Positions 8,580 through 18,943 of a stretch of 44,848 nt of DNA are shown piece after piece. The notes under the pieces were generated by a model. It was given only the letters and a program-made list of their open reading frames with translations. It made no database searches and was not told where the DNA came from. The translations under genes and the position numbers were made by a program. Location of the stretch: assembly GCA_024642705.1 (NCBI GenBank), contig JAHEAQ010000034.1, positions 1 to 44,848 of the forward strand, written 5' to 3'. Origin of the DNA: Bacteroidota bacterium (GTDB lineage Bacteria > Bacteroidota > Bacteroidia > Chitinophagales > Saprospiraceae). Each line of letters begins with the position of its first letter. Within the stretch, counting starts at the first letter, position 1.

Positions 8580-9818
8580 TTAAATAGTATTTAGTTCACA
8601 AATGTTCAATATGGTATCAACCGATTTTTCCATATCCTGAACAGAAACCCACTCTAACTTAGAATGGATGGCTTGTTCCCCAGCAAATATATTCGGGCAA
8701 GGCAAACCTTTATATGTTAAAACGGCTCCATCCGTTCCACCCCTTATTTTTTTGATAACAGGTTCAATCCCACTTTTTCTGCATGCCCGAACAGCCAGAT
8801 CGAAAATATGAGGATGTTTTTCCAATATATCTTTCATATTTCGGTATTGCTCTTTTTGAATGATTTCGTAGGTTGAGTTTGGATAGGATTCTAGGATTTT
8901 TTCTGTAGTCTTTTTTATCAAATCACCATATTCTGCTAATTTATTGGTTTCAAAATCTCTCAATATAAAACTGACCGATGCTTTACCTAAATCACCTTCT
9001 ATTTTTGTAGGATGAATAAATCCATCCTCAATTCCTGCTTTTTCCGGGCACAATTTGTCTTTGGGCAAAGCTGAAACTATTTCTGCTGCAATTTTAATAG
9101 CATTTTCCATATGGTCTTTTGCATAACCGGGATGTGCGGATCTTCCATTTATATTCAATACTAAACCATCAGCTGAAAAATTTTCAGCATTTAATTCTCC
9201 AATATCTCCACCATCTAAAGTATACCCAAATTCTGCGGGTAGTTTTTTTACATCCAAATGCAAAACACCTTTCCCTACTTCTTCGTCTGGAGTAAATAGA
9301 ATATAAACATCGCCATGAGGTATGGAATCATTATTTATGAGTTGATATGCAGCATCCATAATAATGGCAACGCCGGATTTGTCATCTGATCCTAACAAAG
9401 TCAATCCGCTAGCAGTAATCAAATCATGCCCTATTTTTGTTTTTAAATTTGGATGATCTTTTGGATTTAAAGAAATTTTTTGATCATCTGGAAATTTTAA
9501 AATTTCACCTTGATAATTCGATCTTAAAATTGGTTTTACATTTGTTCCAGAACAATCAGGCGCTGTATCCACATGTGCACAGAAAAAAATAGAAGGAACA
9601 TCATTGTTGACATTAGAATTTATTTTCGCAATTAGATAATTGAATTCGTCAATTTTAGTTTCTGCAATTCCCATTGCAATTAGTTCTTCCTTAAGTTTTT
9701 GAGTAAGATCTTTTTGCTTTTCTGTAGATGGGTAACTTTGCGAATATGGATCTGATTGGGTGTCAATTTTTACATATTCTAAAAATCTTTCTTTCACTGT
9801 ATAATTTAGTTTTTCCAT
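8580..9818 (-). CDS. pepT: peptidase T (tripeptide aminopeptidase, M20 family)
   Basis: A cytoplasmic zinc enzyme removing the N-terminal residue from tripeptides. At 412 residues it matches the usual length. The co-catalytic metal site is complete by alignment with Salmonella PepT: His82 and Asp84 in AHVDTAPD, Asp145 in GSDDKSG, the catalytic/ligand pair Glu179-Glu180 in TPDEEVGKG, and Asp202 in LDGGDIGE. The C-terminal His ligand should be in the AGEQAIHSKLEWV segment. The bridging dimerisation domain is seen as GRSAHPGYAKD. It is the first gene of a likely pair with the LON-domain gene. A short palindrome (9829-9845) lies just upstream of its start. Confidence 0.96.
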   Translation of the reverse strand: MEKLNYTVKERFLEYVKIDTQSDPYSQSYPSTEKQKDLTQKLKEELIAMGIAETKIDEFNYLIAKINSNVNNDVPSIFFCAHVDTAPDCSGTNVKPILRSNYQGEILKFPDDQKISLNPKDHPNLKTKIGHDLITASGLTLLGSDDKSGVAIIMDAAYQLINNDSIPHGDVYILFTPDEEVGKGVLHLDVKKLPAEFGYTLDGGDIGELNAENFSADGLVLNINGRSAHPGYAKDHMENAIKIAAEIVSALPKDKLCPEKAGIEDGFIHPTKIEGDLGKASVSFILRDFETNKLAEYGDLIKKTTEKILESYPNSTYEIIQKEQYRNMKDILEKHPHIFDLAVRACRKSGIEPVIKKIRGGTDGAVLTYKGLPCPNIFAGEQAIHSKLEWVSVQDMEKSVDTILNICELNTI

Positions 9819-9953
9819 TATTCTCTATTTGAATTAAGAATTCAAGATACGGTTTTCATTTTGAATATTTAGCCATTTATTAGGAAGCAATGGAATCTAA
9901 TACTATCTTCATTTTTTAAATTTATGCTTCTTATTTTTCAATCAAATTGATTT

Positions 9954-11246
9954 ATGCGTGTTAATATACCCGAAACTGGTCAAAAAAGGATTGTGATTGT
10001 AGGCGGGGGGTTTGGTGGTTTAACTTTGGCAAGAAAATTATCCAAAAGTGATTTTCAAGTCATTTTAATTGATAAACAAAATCACCATCAATTCCAACCT
10101 CTGTTTTATCAGGTTGCAATGGCAGGTTTGGAGCCAAGTTCGATATCTTTTCCCTTCAGAAAGGCTTTTCAAAATCATCCAAATATCTATTTTCGAATTG
10201 CTGAAATTTTAAAAGTAGATTCAGAAAATAATAAAATTGTCACCAGTTTAGGAATTATCAATTATGATTTTCTTGTGTTGGCTTATGGTGCAAAGACTAA
10301 TTTTTTTGGCAATGAAAAAATTGAAGAAAAAGCTTTTTCAATGAAGTCCACGGGCGCAGCATTGGATTTAAGAAATACGATGCTTTCAGATTATGAGCAA
10401 GCTTTGATAGAGAGTGATTTTGATGAGAGACAATGGTATATTGATATTGTCATTGTAGGTGGCGGGGCTACAGGTGTAGAAATTGCAGGTGCCTTAGCTG
10501 AAATGCGAAAATATATTTTGCCAAAAGATTACAAAGAACTAAATGCGAAGGAAGTTGATATTTATCTAATACAAGGTGGAAACCAATTGTTGCAAGGGAT
10601 GGACCCTAAAAGCGGTGATACTGCTGAGCAATATCTGATAGAAAGAGGTGTTATCGTTAAGAAAAATTCTAGAGTTGTAGATTACGATGGTGAATATGTT
10701 ATTACTCAAAGTGGAGAAAAAATAAAAGCTGGAAAGCTAATTTGGGCTGCAGGAATCACTTGCAATAGATTAGAAGGAATAACTGAACTTTCTTACAATA
10801 AGGCCAATAGACTTTTGGTGGACAAATTCAATAGAGTCGAAAATTATGAAAATATTTATGCCATTGGGGATATGGCTGCAATGATTTCAGATGAATTTCC
10901 TCTTGGGCATCCTCAAGTGGCTCAGCCAGCCATTCAACAGGCAAAAAATCTTGCTAGAAATTTCAAAAAATTGAATAATAAAGAGGATTGGAAACCTTTC
11001 AAATATAAAGATCTTGGCACAATGGCAACAATAGGCAGAAACAAAGCTGTTGCTGAAATTGGCAGATTTAAAATCAAAGGTTTTTTTGCATGGTTGATCT
11101 GGTTGTTCATCCATCTTTATGCTTTAATTGGAGTAAGGAACAAATTAATCGTATTTATTAATTGGATATGGAATTACTTCACATACGACCAATCTTTAAG
11201 ATTAATCATTAATCCAAAATCTACATCAAATAGGAGAAAAAAATAG
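9954..11246 (+). CDS. ndh: type II NADH dehydrogenase / NAD(P)/FAD-dependent oxidoreductase
   Basis: A 430-residue peripheral membrane flavoprotein that passes electrons from NADH to the quinone pool without pumping protons. The N-terminal FAD site is GGGFGGL at 17-23 and the second nucleotide site is VGGGATGVE near 166-174; IYAIGDMA near 300 is the second FAD motif. The HHQFQPLFYQVA segment and the C-terminal amphipathic/hydrophobic helices (WLIWLFIHLYALIG and following) are characteristic of NDH-2 proteins and mediate membrane association. It would feed quinol to the ACIII complex encoded downstream in this window; that link is pathway logic, not operon evidence. Single gene, divergent from pepT. 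Confidence 0.88.
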   Translation: MRVNIPETGQKRIVIVGGGFGGLTLARKLSKSDFQVILIDKQNHHQFQPLFYQVAMAGLEPSSISFPFRKAFQNHPNIYFRIAEILKVDSENNKIVTSLGIINYDFLVLAYGAKTNFFGNEKIEEKAFSMKSTGAALDLRNTMLSDYEQALIESDFDERQWYIDIVIVGGGATGVEIAGALAEMRKYILPKDYKELNAKEVDIYLIQGGNQLLQGMDPKSGDTAEQYLIERGVIVKKNSRVVDYDGEYVITQSGEKIKAGKLIWAAGITCNRLEGITELSYNKANRLLVDKFNRVENYENIYAIGDMAAMISDEFPLGHPQVAQPAIQQAKNLARNFKKLNNKEDWKPFKYKDLGTMATIGRNKAVAEIGRFKIKGFFAWLIWLFIHLYALIGVRNKLIVFINWIWNYFTYDQSLRLIINPKSTSNRRKK

Positions 11247-11345
11247 GCAAGCTTATAATTTCTATATAATCTACGGATAACCCAATGAAAATAATATGGA
11301 GGGGTGGCAGTTTTGAAAGTATTCATGAAATTATCAAAAAATCAT

Positions 11346-11389
11346 AAAAAAAGGGTAGAATATTGAGAAAGAGGTCTCAAATCCTACCC
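11346..11389 (-). terminator. rho-independent terminator of sppA
   Basis: A hairpin with arms 11353-11367 and about 11374-11389 (GGGTAG pairing with CTACCC, extended by TTGAGA/TCTCAA with one bulge and one wobble). Read on the minus strand it is followed immediately by seven T residues (complement of 11346-11352). It is oriented to stop transcription coming from sppA, about 120 bases after its stop codon. There is no T tract on the plus side, so it does not look like a terminator for ndh. Confidence 0.8.
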
Positions 11390-11510
11390 ATTAACACACC
11401 ATGAAAAACTTTATCTTGAACTAGATTTCTCTAGTATTCTTCAAACTAATAATCAAAGGTTAAAATTATTAATTAAAAATACAATTATTAATCGAAAAAT
11501 TTCACATTTT

Positions 11511-13238
11511 TTACTGTTTTGTGACAATTGAATGTAAAGGTATGTCCATTCTTGGTGTTGGATTTTCCATAAGTTTCTGAATTTCAACACTTTTTGAATT
11601 TAACAATTCTAGTGGATAGCTATGCGAAATTGACAATTGACTTATGCTTTCAGATATTAATTCTGAAGTGAAATTTTTACTTTGTTTTGGATATGTTTCA
11701 ATGGAATATTTCTCCAAATGACTGTTTTTTGCAATCAAATTAAGCGCATCTTCAAGACTACCTAATTCGTCAACTAATCCAACATCTTTTGCATCCTTAC
11801 CTGACCAAATCCTTCCTTGAGCTATTGTATGTATAGAGTCTTTTCCAATCGATCGACCCTTCGAAACTCTATCCAGAAATAAGTCGTATAATTTTTCTGT
11901 TTCTGATTTTAAGTTTTGTTGCTCCTTTTCACTTATTGCAAAAAGTGCATTATATCCTAAAGCATTTCTTGAACTGGACACTGAATCAACTTCAATTTCT
12001 AATTTTTCATTTAGCAGTTTGTTAAAAGTAGGTAGCATGATGTAAACGCCTATAGAACCAGTTAATGAGTTGTCTGAAGCAATGATTGTATCACAAGCCA
12101 CAGCCATATAATAAGCTCCTGATGCAGCCATTGAGCCAAAAGATGCGTATACTTTTTTGCCTGCTTTTTTCATCAGACTAATTTCTCTGTGCAGCAAATC
12201 TGAAGCATAACCATTTCCGCCAGGAGAATCAAAACGAATAACGACAGATTTTATATCTTCATCTTTTCGAATATCTTGGAATATTTTTGCATATTTTTCC
12301 TGACCAATTGTTCCACTTTCGGAATTTCCCCAAACAATTTCTCCTTCTGCAAATACCAAGGCTATTTTATTTTTTTCTTTTTTGTTTTCTCTATTCGTAT
12401 AGGATTTAAAAGGAACCAAATCGCTTTTGTTGAATATTTTTTGCAGTTCTTCTTCGAACTCATCATAAAATAAAAGACGGTCAACAATTCTATTTTTAAG
12501 CATGTAATCTGCATCATAGCTGATATGATCACTAATTATTTGCTCTACATTAGATGAATCAATATTTCTATTTTTTGAAATTTTTGTGGTCAATATTTCA
12601 TGCAATTGAGAAAGATAGGCTCTTAATTGAAATTTATTCTCTTGACTAAAGTGATCAAGTCTATAAGGCTCGGTACTTCCCTTGTACTTGCCTGCATAAT
12701 AAACATTAATATCCACACCAAATTTTTCAAGAATATTATTAAAGAATGGTGCATACATTCCATATCCTTTTAAATCTACGCCACCATTTGGATTTAAATA
12801 TATTGAATCAGAAATGGTGCTTAATAAATAAGAGTTTTGATTGTAGTAATAAGAATATGCGATTATTTTTTTACCACTCATTTTGAATACTTCCAAATAA
12901 TTCATAATTTCAATTACCAAATCTTGAGAAATATCTGGGTTTTGAATGTCAAGGAAAATTCCAGAAATGCTTTTATCATTGGCAGCAGCAATTAATTTAT
13001 TCCTAATTTCCCACATGGAAATACTGCTTTTACTAAAATTGAAATTCTCAACATTAAAAGAATTAATACTGTAATCTAAAACCAAACCATCTAAAGGAAT
13101 GTGAAGAATGCCTTGTTGATTTGCTTTTTCTTTATTGCTGTAAATGGCTATTACAACTATTGCAAATGTTACAATACTAAAGAATGCGAGAAGTGTTCCA
13201 AAACACGAAGCCAATGTCTGCTTTATAAATGATCTCAT
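11511..13238 (-). CDS. sppA: signal peptide peptidase SppA, 67K type
   Basis: A membrane-anchored serine protease that degrades cleaved signal peptides after secretion. I choose the ATG at 13238 (MRSFIKQTLASCF), six codons inside the longest frame, because SppA proteins of this phylum start just before the single N-terminal membrane helix (here about residues 10-34). This gives 575 residues with two tandem S49 domains, as in E. coli SppA. In the N-terminal half, AGKYKGSTEPYR (residues 182-193) carries the catalytic lysine (184 or 186). In the C-terminal half, GSMAASGAYY holds the nucleophile Ser373, and FDSPGGNG precedes it. Ends with a clear terminator at 11346-11389. It is divergent from the giant secreted protein gene. 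Confidence 0.95.
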   Translation of the reverse strand: MRSFIKQTLASCFGTLLAFFSIVTFAIVVIAIYSNKEKANQQGILHIPLDGLVLDYSINSFNVENFNFSKSSISMWEIRNKLIAAANDKSISGIFLDIQNPDISQDLVIEIMNYLEVFKMSGKKIIAYSYYYNQNSYLLSTISDSIYLNPNGGVDLKGYGMYAPFFNNILEKFGVDINVYYAGKYKGSTEPYRLDHFSQENKFQLRAYLSQLHEILTTKISKNRNIDSSNVEQIISDHISYDADYMLKNRIVDRLLFYDEFEEELQKIFNKSDLVPFKSYTNRENKKEKNKIALVFAEGEIVWGNSESGTIGQEKYAKIFQDIRKDEDIKSVVIRFDSPGGNGYASDLLHREISLMKKAGKKVYASFGSMAASGAYYMAVACDTIIASDNSLTGSIGVYIMLPTFNKLLNEKLEIEVDSVSSSRNALGYNALFAISEKEQQNLKSETEKLYDLFLDRVSKGRSIGKDSIHTIAQGRIWSGKDAKDVGLVDELGSLEDALNLIAKNSHLEKYSIETYPKQSKNFTSELISESISQLSISHSYPLELLNSKSVEIQKLMENPTPRMDIPLHSIVTKQ

Positions 13239-13351
13239 ATACTGCAATAGTAACAAGCATTTTCAATAAATAAAAATTCATTAGATAAACGTAGCAATTT
13301 TAAAGATAATAAACGTTAATTATGGAGCTTGACAATTAGAATTTAATAGTG

Positions 13352-13383
13352 ATTGTAAATTAATTATTTTATAAATTTACAAT
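13352..13383. promoter_or_regulatory. perfect 10-bp inverted repeat in the sppA/adhesin divergent region
   Basis: ATTGTAAATT (13352-13361) is repeated inverted as AATTTACAAT (13374-13383) with a 12-base spacer. The half-sites are 22 bases apart centre to centre, about two helical turns, as expected for a dimeric DNA-binding protein. It lies 114 bases from the sppA start and 59 bases from the giant gene start, so it could act on either. The regulator is unknown. The arms are AT-rich, which lowers its weight. Confidence 0.4.
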
Positions 13384-13441
13384 TATTGATATCTTTTTGG
13401 CTTAATCAAATGATATTGAATAAATAGTGAGAATTTAAAAT

Positions 13442-16400
13442 GTGAAGGCAATAAACCGGTTATATACAATTGTATTTTTATTTATATGCAGTGCGGCGTC
13501 AGGTCAACTGAAAATTACTGATGCAACAACAGCACCATACAGCCCAGAAAATTTAATTTCAAATGTTTTTTTAGGAAGCGGTGTAGAGATATTGAGTATT
13601 CAATTAGATGGGGATAAAACCGCTGTAGGATATTTTGATGGGGGACTAGGAAACATTGGATTGGAAAGAGGGATTGTGCTGTCTACAGGCTATGCGAGTG
13701 CACTCGATGATCCCAATTTACAAATCGATGATGACGGCCAATTTACATCTGGAATAACCGTAAGTGATGTAGACCTTGCAAATTTAGCTTCTTCAGATTT
13801 GGAGGATATTATCAAATATACAATTCAATTTATTCCAACTTCAGATACTTTGAGATTCAAATACGTCTTTGCTTCTGAAGAATATCCAAATTTTGTATGT
13901 AAAGATTTTAATGATGTTTTTGGATTTTTCATTTCAGGTCCTAATCCATCAGGAGGAAATTATGTTGCTAGAAATATAGCTTTGGTGCCAGATCCAATGG
14001 ATCCTACAGGATTGACTTTTACAAATGTTTCGGTTGCAATAAATAATGTACATTCAGGTGTGGAAAATTGTACTTCAGGTTTTCCTATGTATTATAATAC
14101 AAATCCAATTGGTACCAATAACTTATCCTTGAATGGATACCTGGATATTTTCACAGCCGAGGCTGTCGTTATACCATGTGAAACCTATACGATCAAATTA
14201 GTGATTGGCGATGTTGGAGATGATATTTATAATTCTGCTGTTTTTCTTGAAGCAAAAAGTTTTGGGACAGGTTCGTTGAATGTCTCCATTAATACTTTGA
14301 GTGTAGATGGAAGTATTGCAGAAGGATGCGGTTCAGGTTCCCTATTATTTGAGCTTCCCGAAAATGTAAGCCAAGATTATATAATCGATTTTAATTTGTT
14401 AAACCTAGGAAATAGTGCTATTCCTGGAGTTGATTATGAAGATTTTCCAAATCCTCTTATTATACCTGCAGGGAGCAAAAGCCTAACGATACCACTGAAT
14501 GCCATTGATGATGGATTATTAGAAGGCAATGAATCCATTACTTTTGAAATTCAAGTAGATGCTTGCAATAAAAAGCAATTTGAAATATTGGTAAAAGACG
14601 ATGAGCTTTTTCAACCTATTCTACCCAACGATACTTTAATTTGTGAAGGCGAAAATCTTACCATTAAATCTTCCTTGGATCCTGGTTTTATTTTACCTGA
14701 TCCGCCTTTTTTCGCAAATGATCAAAGTATGGACATCATACCTGAAGGGACTGCAATTTATTCAGATATTACTGTTTCTGGCGTCGTCCCATTGATTTTA
14801 ACACCATCTCTAATTGAAAGTGTTTGCATCACAGGTTTGGAGCACAGGACTTTGATTGATCTAGATATTTTCCTAATAGCACCTGGGGGACAATTTTTAG
14901 AATTGTCAACAGACAATGGATTTAAAATTAACAATGAGAGTGATATAGATCGTTTTGAAAATACATGTTTCACCACAACAGCGGTTCAAAATATCAATAT
15001 GGGAAATAGCGAAATTGGTCCTATTGACATTGGAAACCCTACATATACTGGAAATTTTCTCCCTGAAGGAGTATGGTCCGATTTGTGGGAAGGTGAAAAT
15101 CCATCTAATGGGGTCTGGCGATTATTGGTAATGGATGATTTTACAGGTTTTACCGGCACTTTAGAAGGTTGGTCCATCACTTTTAGGTCATTTTACAATC
15201 TTACTTATGAATGGACAGCAAGTACTGGAAACGTTTCATGTGTGGATTGTAAAGATATTGAAGTAAATCCAGAAGAAACAACAGATTATACCTTAAAAAT
15301 AATAGATTCTTATGGATGCGAAAGGAGTGAAACAATAACCGTTGCAGTTGCACCAAAAGTTGAAAAACCAATTGCAAATTGTAATAATTCAACGCAGAAT
15401 ACTTTATCTTTTGAGTGGAATAATATTTCCGATATTGAAAGTTTTGAAGTTAGGATAAATGGAAGCAATTGGATAAATGTAGGGTTGAATTTAAATTATG
15501 AATTTGATAATCTTAACAATGACACAGAATATATTTTAGAAGTCCAAGCAAAAGGAGAAAATTGCAATTCTGCATCAAGTGCAATTATTTGCAAAACTTT
15601 ACCTTGTCAAGCTCCGGAAATTATAATTAATAATATAGTCGGAACAACTTGTCCTGCCAGCAGTGATGGTCAGATAATTATTTCCGCTACTGGTTTGTTC
15701 CCACCTTTTGAATTTAAAATCGAAAATGAGGCCAATTTCAATGGCATATTTGAAAATTTAAATCAAGGATCCTATACTTTGTTCGTAAAAGATGCCCAGA
15801 ATTGTAGAACTAGTCAAATTGTCGATGTTCCTGGTGTTGAGCCATTCGCATTCGATCCTAGTTTTGAATTACAGAATCCTTGTGACCTTGAAAGTAATAT
15901 TACAGGAAGGTTGGTAGTAACTGGAGGGACAGCTCCATATAACTTTTCCTGGGATAATGGCAGCACTGCATCAGAATTAACAAACTTATCACCAGGATCT
16001 TATGAATTGACTGTAACAGATTTTAATTCTTGTACCTCAAATGCTTTTTTAAACATTCCTCAATTTCAAAGTTTTGATTTTGATTTAATTTTAATTCCTC
16101 CTACTTGTAATGGTGGCAATGATGGGAAAGCAATATTTAATTTACTAAGCGGCGCAGAACCAATAGAAATATTATGGTCAGATAATTCAATAGATATAGA
16201 AATGGCTAATCTGGCAGCTGGGGATTATCAAGTTATGGCTACAGATTCTTTAGGATGTCAATTAACTAAACAATTTTCAATTGATTCAACAGAGGATCTT
16301 ATAGTTTCGAATTTATTCACAGATATAAGTTGTATTGGTCAAAACGATGGAAAAGCGGAGTCTTCCATATTATCTGGAAAAGGGCCGTTTACATTTATTT

Positions 16401-18943
16401 GGGATGATGTGGAATCAAGTGATTCTTTGATAAATAACCTTGGGCCTGGTAACCATACTCTTATTGTTCGAGACGCTAAAGGTTGCGAAAAAAACTTTGA
16501 TTTTGATATTAAAGAAAATATTGGAATTGGTTTTGAAGTTGTGAAAATGGACGTTCTATGCTCAGGGACTTCTCAAGGAAGATTAAATATAACTGCAAGC
16601 AGTCAAAATGGTGATGTAAATATTAATTGGAACGATGGTGGTATTGGATTCGAAAGAATTAATTTGCCTTCCGGTATCTACTGTTTCAATCTTTCAGATG
16701 GAACTGCATGTCAAGTCGATTCCTGCATCACAATTGCACAACCTGGCTTTTTGGAAATTAATGAAACCTTAAACAAGCCATCGTGCAATGGCGGTGTCGA
16801 TGGATCTATTAATTTACAAATTTCTGGAGGAACGGAACCCTATCAGTACACCTGGAATGGCCCTATTTCCAATATTCCAAACTCTTCCTTCATTTCTGAA
16901 TTAGTTTCAGGAACTTATGGTATTACCATATCTGATGCCAACAATTGCCAATTGGTTAAGGCTTTGGTTCTGGAGGAAAATAATCTAATTAATATTGAAA
17001 CTATCGTAACAAATGTTTCTTGTTATGGCGAAAATACAGGAGCAATTACTGTGATTACAACTGGGGGCCAAGGTGATTTTGTTTACAATTGGACAGGACC
17101 TGATAATTTTAATGCAACTACGAGCTCAATAAATAACCTTAAAGCAGGAATGTATGATCTTGAATTTAAGGATTCTGTTGGGTGTGAGAATGTATATAAT
17201 TTTATTGTAACTCAACCAAATAACGCACTAATTGCAAATATTTCCGATTTTGATTCCATTTGTTTTGCATCTGCAAATGGAAAATTAAGTGTGAATCCTA
17301 GTGGAGGCACTATTCCTTTGGATATAAAATGGAACAATGGAATTTCCTCAAAAGATAATTTTGGATTGAGTCCAGGGCAATATAGCGTAACAATTACAGA
17401 TTCGAGATCTTGCGAAGTGGTGGAAACATCTCAAGTTGTTGAGAAAGAACAAATAACGATAGAAGTTGACAGATCTCCATCTACTTGCTTTGGAATTGAA
17501 GATGCAACTGCACAAATTAAAAATGTAAAGTACGGATCTCAATTGGCAAATGAAAATGATTTTAATTATTTATGGAACACTTCTCCAGTCCAGATTGGCC
17601 TAAATGCTAAAGACTTGAAAGGAGGAAGTTCATATTCTGTGATTGCAACCGATGAAAATGGGTGTACTGGAATGTCTACATTTACCATTTCAAGCCCAGA
17701 CCCAGTAAGTGCAGAAGTTTCCAATTTTTCTAATGTGAACTGTTTTGGAGAGAATGATGGATCCATTGAAATTATTGGGACAGGTGGGAATGGAAATTAT
17801 AATTATGCTTGGGATGCCAGTGCTAATTCTCAAATTGGGGCTATCGCCAATAATCTTAAGAAAGGAAATTATGCAGTTACCATAACAGATGTTAACAATT
17901 GCTCTGGAGTGAAAAATTTCACAATTGACGAACCTCAGCCCATCTATATGGATTTTAGGATCATTGATGTAAGTTGCTTTGGTGATTTTTCAGGAAAAGC
18001 TGAAGCTATAGTAGAAGGAGGCGTCGGGCCATATCGTTATCTTTGGACCAATGGGGCACAAACTAAATCTATAGAAAATGTTCCTTCAGATCAATACAAT
18101 ATAACTATCACAGATTCGAACGGTTGCATCTATTTAGATTCCACAAAAGTAAATGAACCAGAGAGTCCTTTAATGATTGATGCTTCCGTAGAAGATGTCA
18201 TTTGTTATAATGGGAGAAATGGTAAAATAATAATTGATGCTTTCGGAGGATCTGGTTTTTATCAATACAGCACTGATGGTAAAGAATTTTCTTCTTCAAA
18301 AACAATTTCCAGCCTTCAATCGGGATATTATTCAGTTATTGTAAGAGATTTTAAAGGGTGCCAAGATACGTTGGAAGAAATCGAAGTTAAAGAACCAAGC
18401 GAGATAGTCGTCGATTTGGGCAATGATAAAATTATTCCTTTTGGCGCATCAACAGTTCTAAATGCAAAAATTTATAATGCAGTAGGTGACATAACATTCA
18501 AATGGAATTCAAATAATCTTGATTTATTGAGTTGCACAAATTGCTTAAGTCCTACCTTTGATGGACAAAGGGAATCTAATTTTGAGTTTATAGTATTTGA
18601 TAGTAACGGTTGCCGCGGAACTGATTTGATTTCAATTAGACTTGAAAACTTCAGCCCATTTTTTGTACCAACTGCTTTTACGCCTAACAATGATGGAGAA
18701 AATGACATTCTTTTGCTTTTTGGCGTAGGAATTAAAAAAGTTAGAAAATTTAGCATTTATGATAAATGGGGTGCATTAGTATATGAAAATGAAGATTTCG
18801 ATGTGAATTTAGAAGATGTGGGGTGGGATGGTATATTCAGAGGCGAACAAGCACAATCCAATTTGTATTTTTGGTTTGCCGAAGTGGAATTTGCAAATGG
18901 ATTTATTGAAACATTTAATGGAAATACAACTTTAATTAGATGA
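13442..18943 (+). CDS. giant T9SS type B secreted protein with choice-anchor L, P domain and SprB-type repeats
   Basis: A 1833-residue exported surface protein starting at GTG; an ATG two bases upstream is followed at once by a stop. Domains in order: signal peptide (1 to about 21, ending SAASGQ); a choice-anchored protein L domain (about 22-280, with FASEEYPNF and DVFGFFISGP); a Calx-beta-like segment (about 281-385); a proprotein convertase P domain (about 425-585, LIDLDIFLIAPGG and GWSITF); a PKD-like piece; a fibronectin III-like domain (about 640-720); about twelve SprB-type repeats (about 725-1660), most opening with a Cys and a GxNDG-like motif and closing with xYxVxxxDxxxC; and a type B C-terminal sorting domain from about 1742 (VPTAFTPNNDGEND). 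The architecture predicts a T9SS-exported adhesin like SprB. Its own 4-base overlap with a PorP/SprF gene supports this. Confidence 0.93.
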   Translation: MKAINRLYTIVFLFICSAASGQLKITDATTAPYSPENLISNVFLGSGVEILSIQLDGDKTAVGYFDGGLGNIGLERGIVLSTGYASALDDPNLQIDDDGQFTSGITVSDVDLANLASSDLEDIIKYTIQFIPTSDTLRFKYVFASEEYPNFVCKDFNDVFGFFISGPNPSGGNYVARNIALVPDPMDPTGLTFTNVSVAINNVHSGVENCTSGFPMYYNTNPIGTNNLSLNGYLDIFTAEAVVIPCETYTIKLVIGDVGDDIYNSAVFLEAKSFGTGSLNVSINTLSVDGSIAEGCGSGSLLFELPENVSQDYIIDFNLLNLGNSAIPGVDYEDFPNPLIIPAGSKSLTIPLNAIDDGLLEGNESITFEIQVDACNKKQFEILVKDDELFQPILPNDTLICEGENLTIKSSLDPGFILPDPPFFANDQSMDIIPEGTAIYSDITVSGVVPLILTPSLIESVCITGLEHRTLIDLDIFLIAPGGQFLELSTDNGFKINNESDIDRFENTCFTTTAVQNINMGNSEIGPIDIGNPTYTGNFLPEGVWSDLWEGENPSNGVWRLLVMDDFTGFTGTLEGWSITFRSFYNLTYEWTASTGNVSCVDCKDIEVNPEETTDYTLKIIDSYGCERSETITVAVAPKVEKPIANCNNSTQNTLSFEWNNISDIESFEVRINGSNWINVGLNLNYEFDNLNNDTEYILEVQAKGENCNSASSAIICKTLPCQAPEIIINNIVGTTCPASSDGQIIISATGLFPPFEFKIENEANFNGIFENLNQGSYTLFVKDAQNCRTSQIVDVPGVEPFAFDPSFELQNPCDLESNITGRLVVTGGTAPYNFSWDNGSTASELTNLSPGSYELTVTDFNSCTSNAFLNIPQFQSFDFDLILIPPTCNGGNDGKAIFNLLSGAEPIEILWSDNSIDIEMANLAAGDYQVMATDSLGCQLTKQFSIDSTEDLIVSNLFTDISCIGQNDGKAESSILSGKGPFTFIWDDVESSDSLINNLGPGNHTLIVRDAKGCEKNFDFDIKENIGIGFEVVKMDVLCSGTSQGRLNITASSQNGDVNINWNDGGIGFERINLPSGIYCFNLSDGTACQVDSCITIAQPGFLEINETLNKPSCNGGVDGSINLQISGGTEPYQYTWNGPISNIPNSSFISELVSGTYGITISDANNCQLVKALVLEENNLINIETIVTNVSCYGENTGAITVITTGGQGDFVYNWTGPDNFNATTSSINNLKAGMYDLEFKDSVGCENVYNFIVTQPNNALIANISDFDSICFASANGKLSVNPSGGTIPLDIKWNNGISSKDNFGLSPGQYSVTITDSRSCEVVETSQVVEKEQITIEVDRSPSTCFGIEDATAQIKNVKYGSQLANENDFNYLWNTSPVQIGLNAKDLKGGSSYSVIATDENGCTGMSTFTISSPDPVSAEVSNFSNVNCFGENDGSIEIIGTGGNGNYNYAWDASANSQIGAIANNLKKGNYAVTITDVNNCSGVKNFTIDEPQPIYMDFRIIDVSCFGDFSGKAEAIVEGGVGPYRYLWTNGAQTKSIENVPSDQYNITITDSNGCIYLDSTKVNEPESPLMIDASVEDVICYNGRNGKIIIDAFGGSGFYQYSTDGKEFSSSKTISSLQSGYYSVIVRDFKGCQDTLEEIEVKEPSEIVVDLGNDKIIPFGASTVLNAKIYNAVGDITFKWNSNNLDLLSCTNCLSPTFDGQRESNFEFIVFDSNGCRGTDLISIRLENFSPFFVPTAFTPNNDGENDILLLFGVGIKKVRKFSIYDKWGALVYENEDFDVNLEDVGWDGIFRGEQAQSNLYFWFAEVEFANGFIETFNGNTTLIR

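Noticed and set aside
13239-13256. Six-codon N-terminal extension of SppA
   Set aside because: The ATG at 13238 gives the usual SppA N-terminus just before its membrane helix; the upstream Met adds only MLLLQY.
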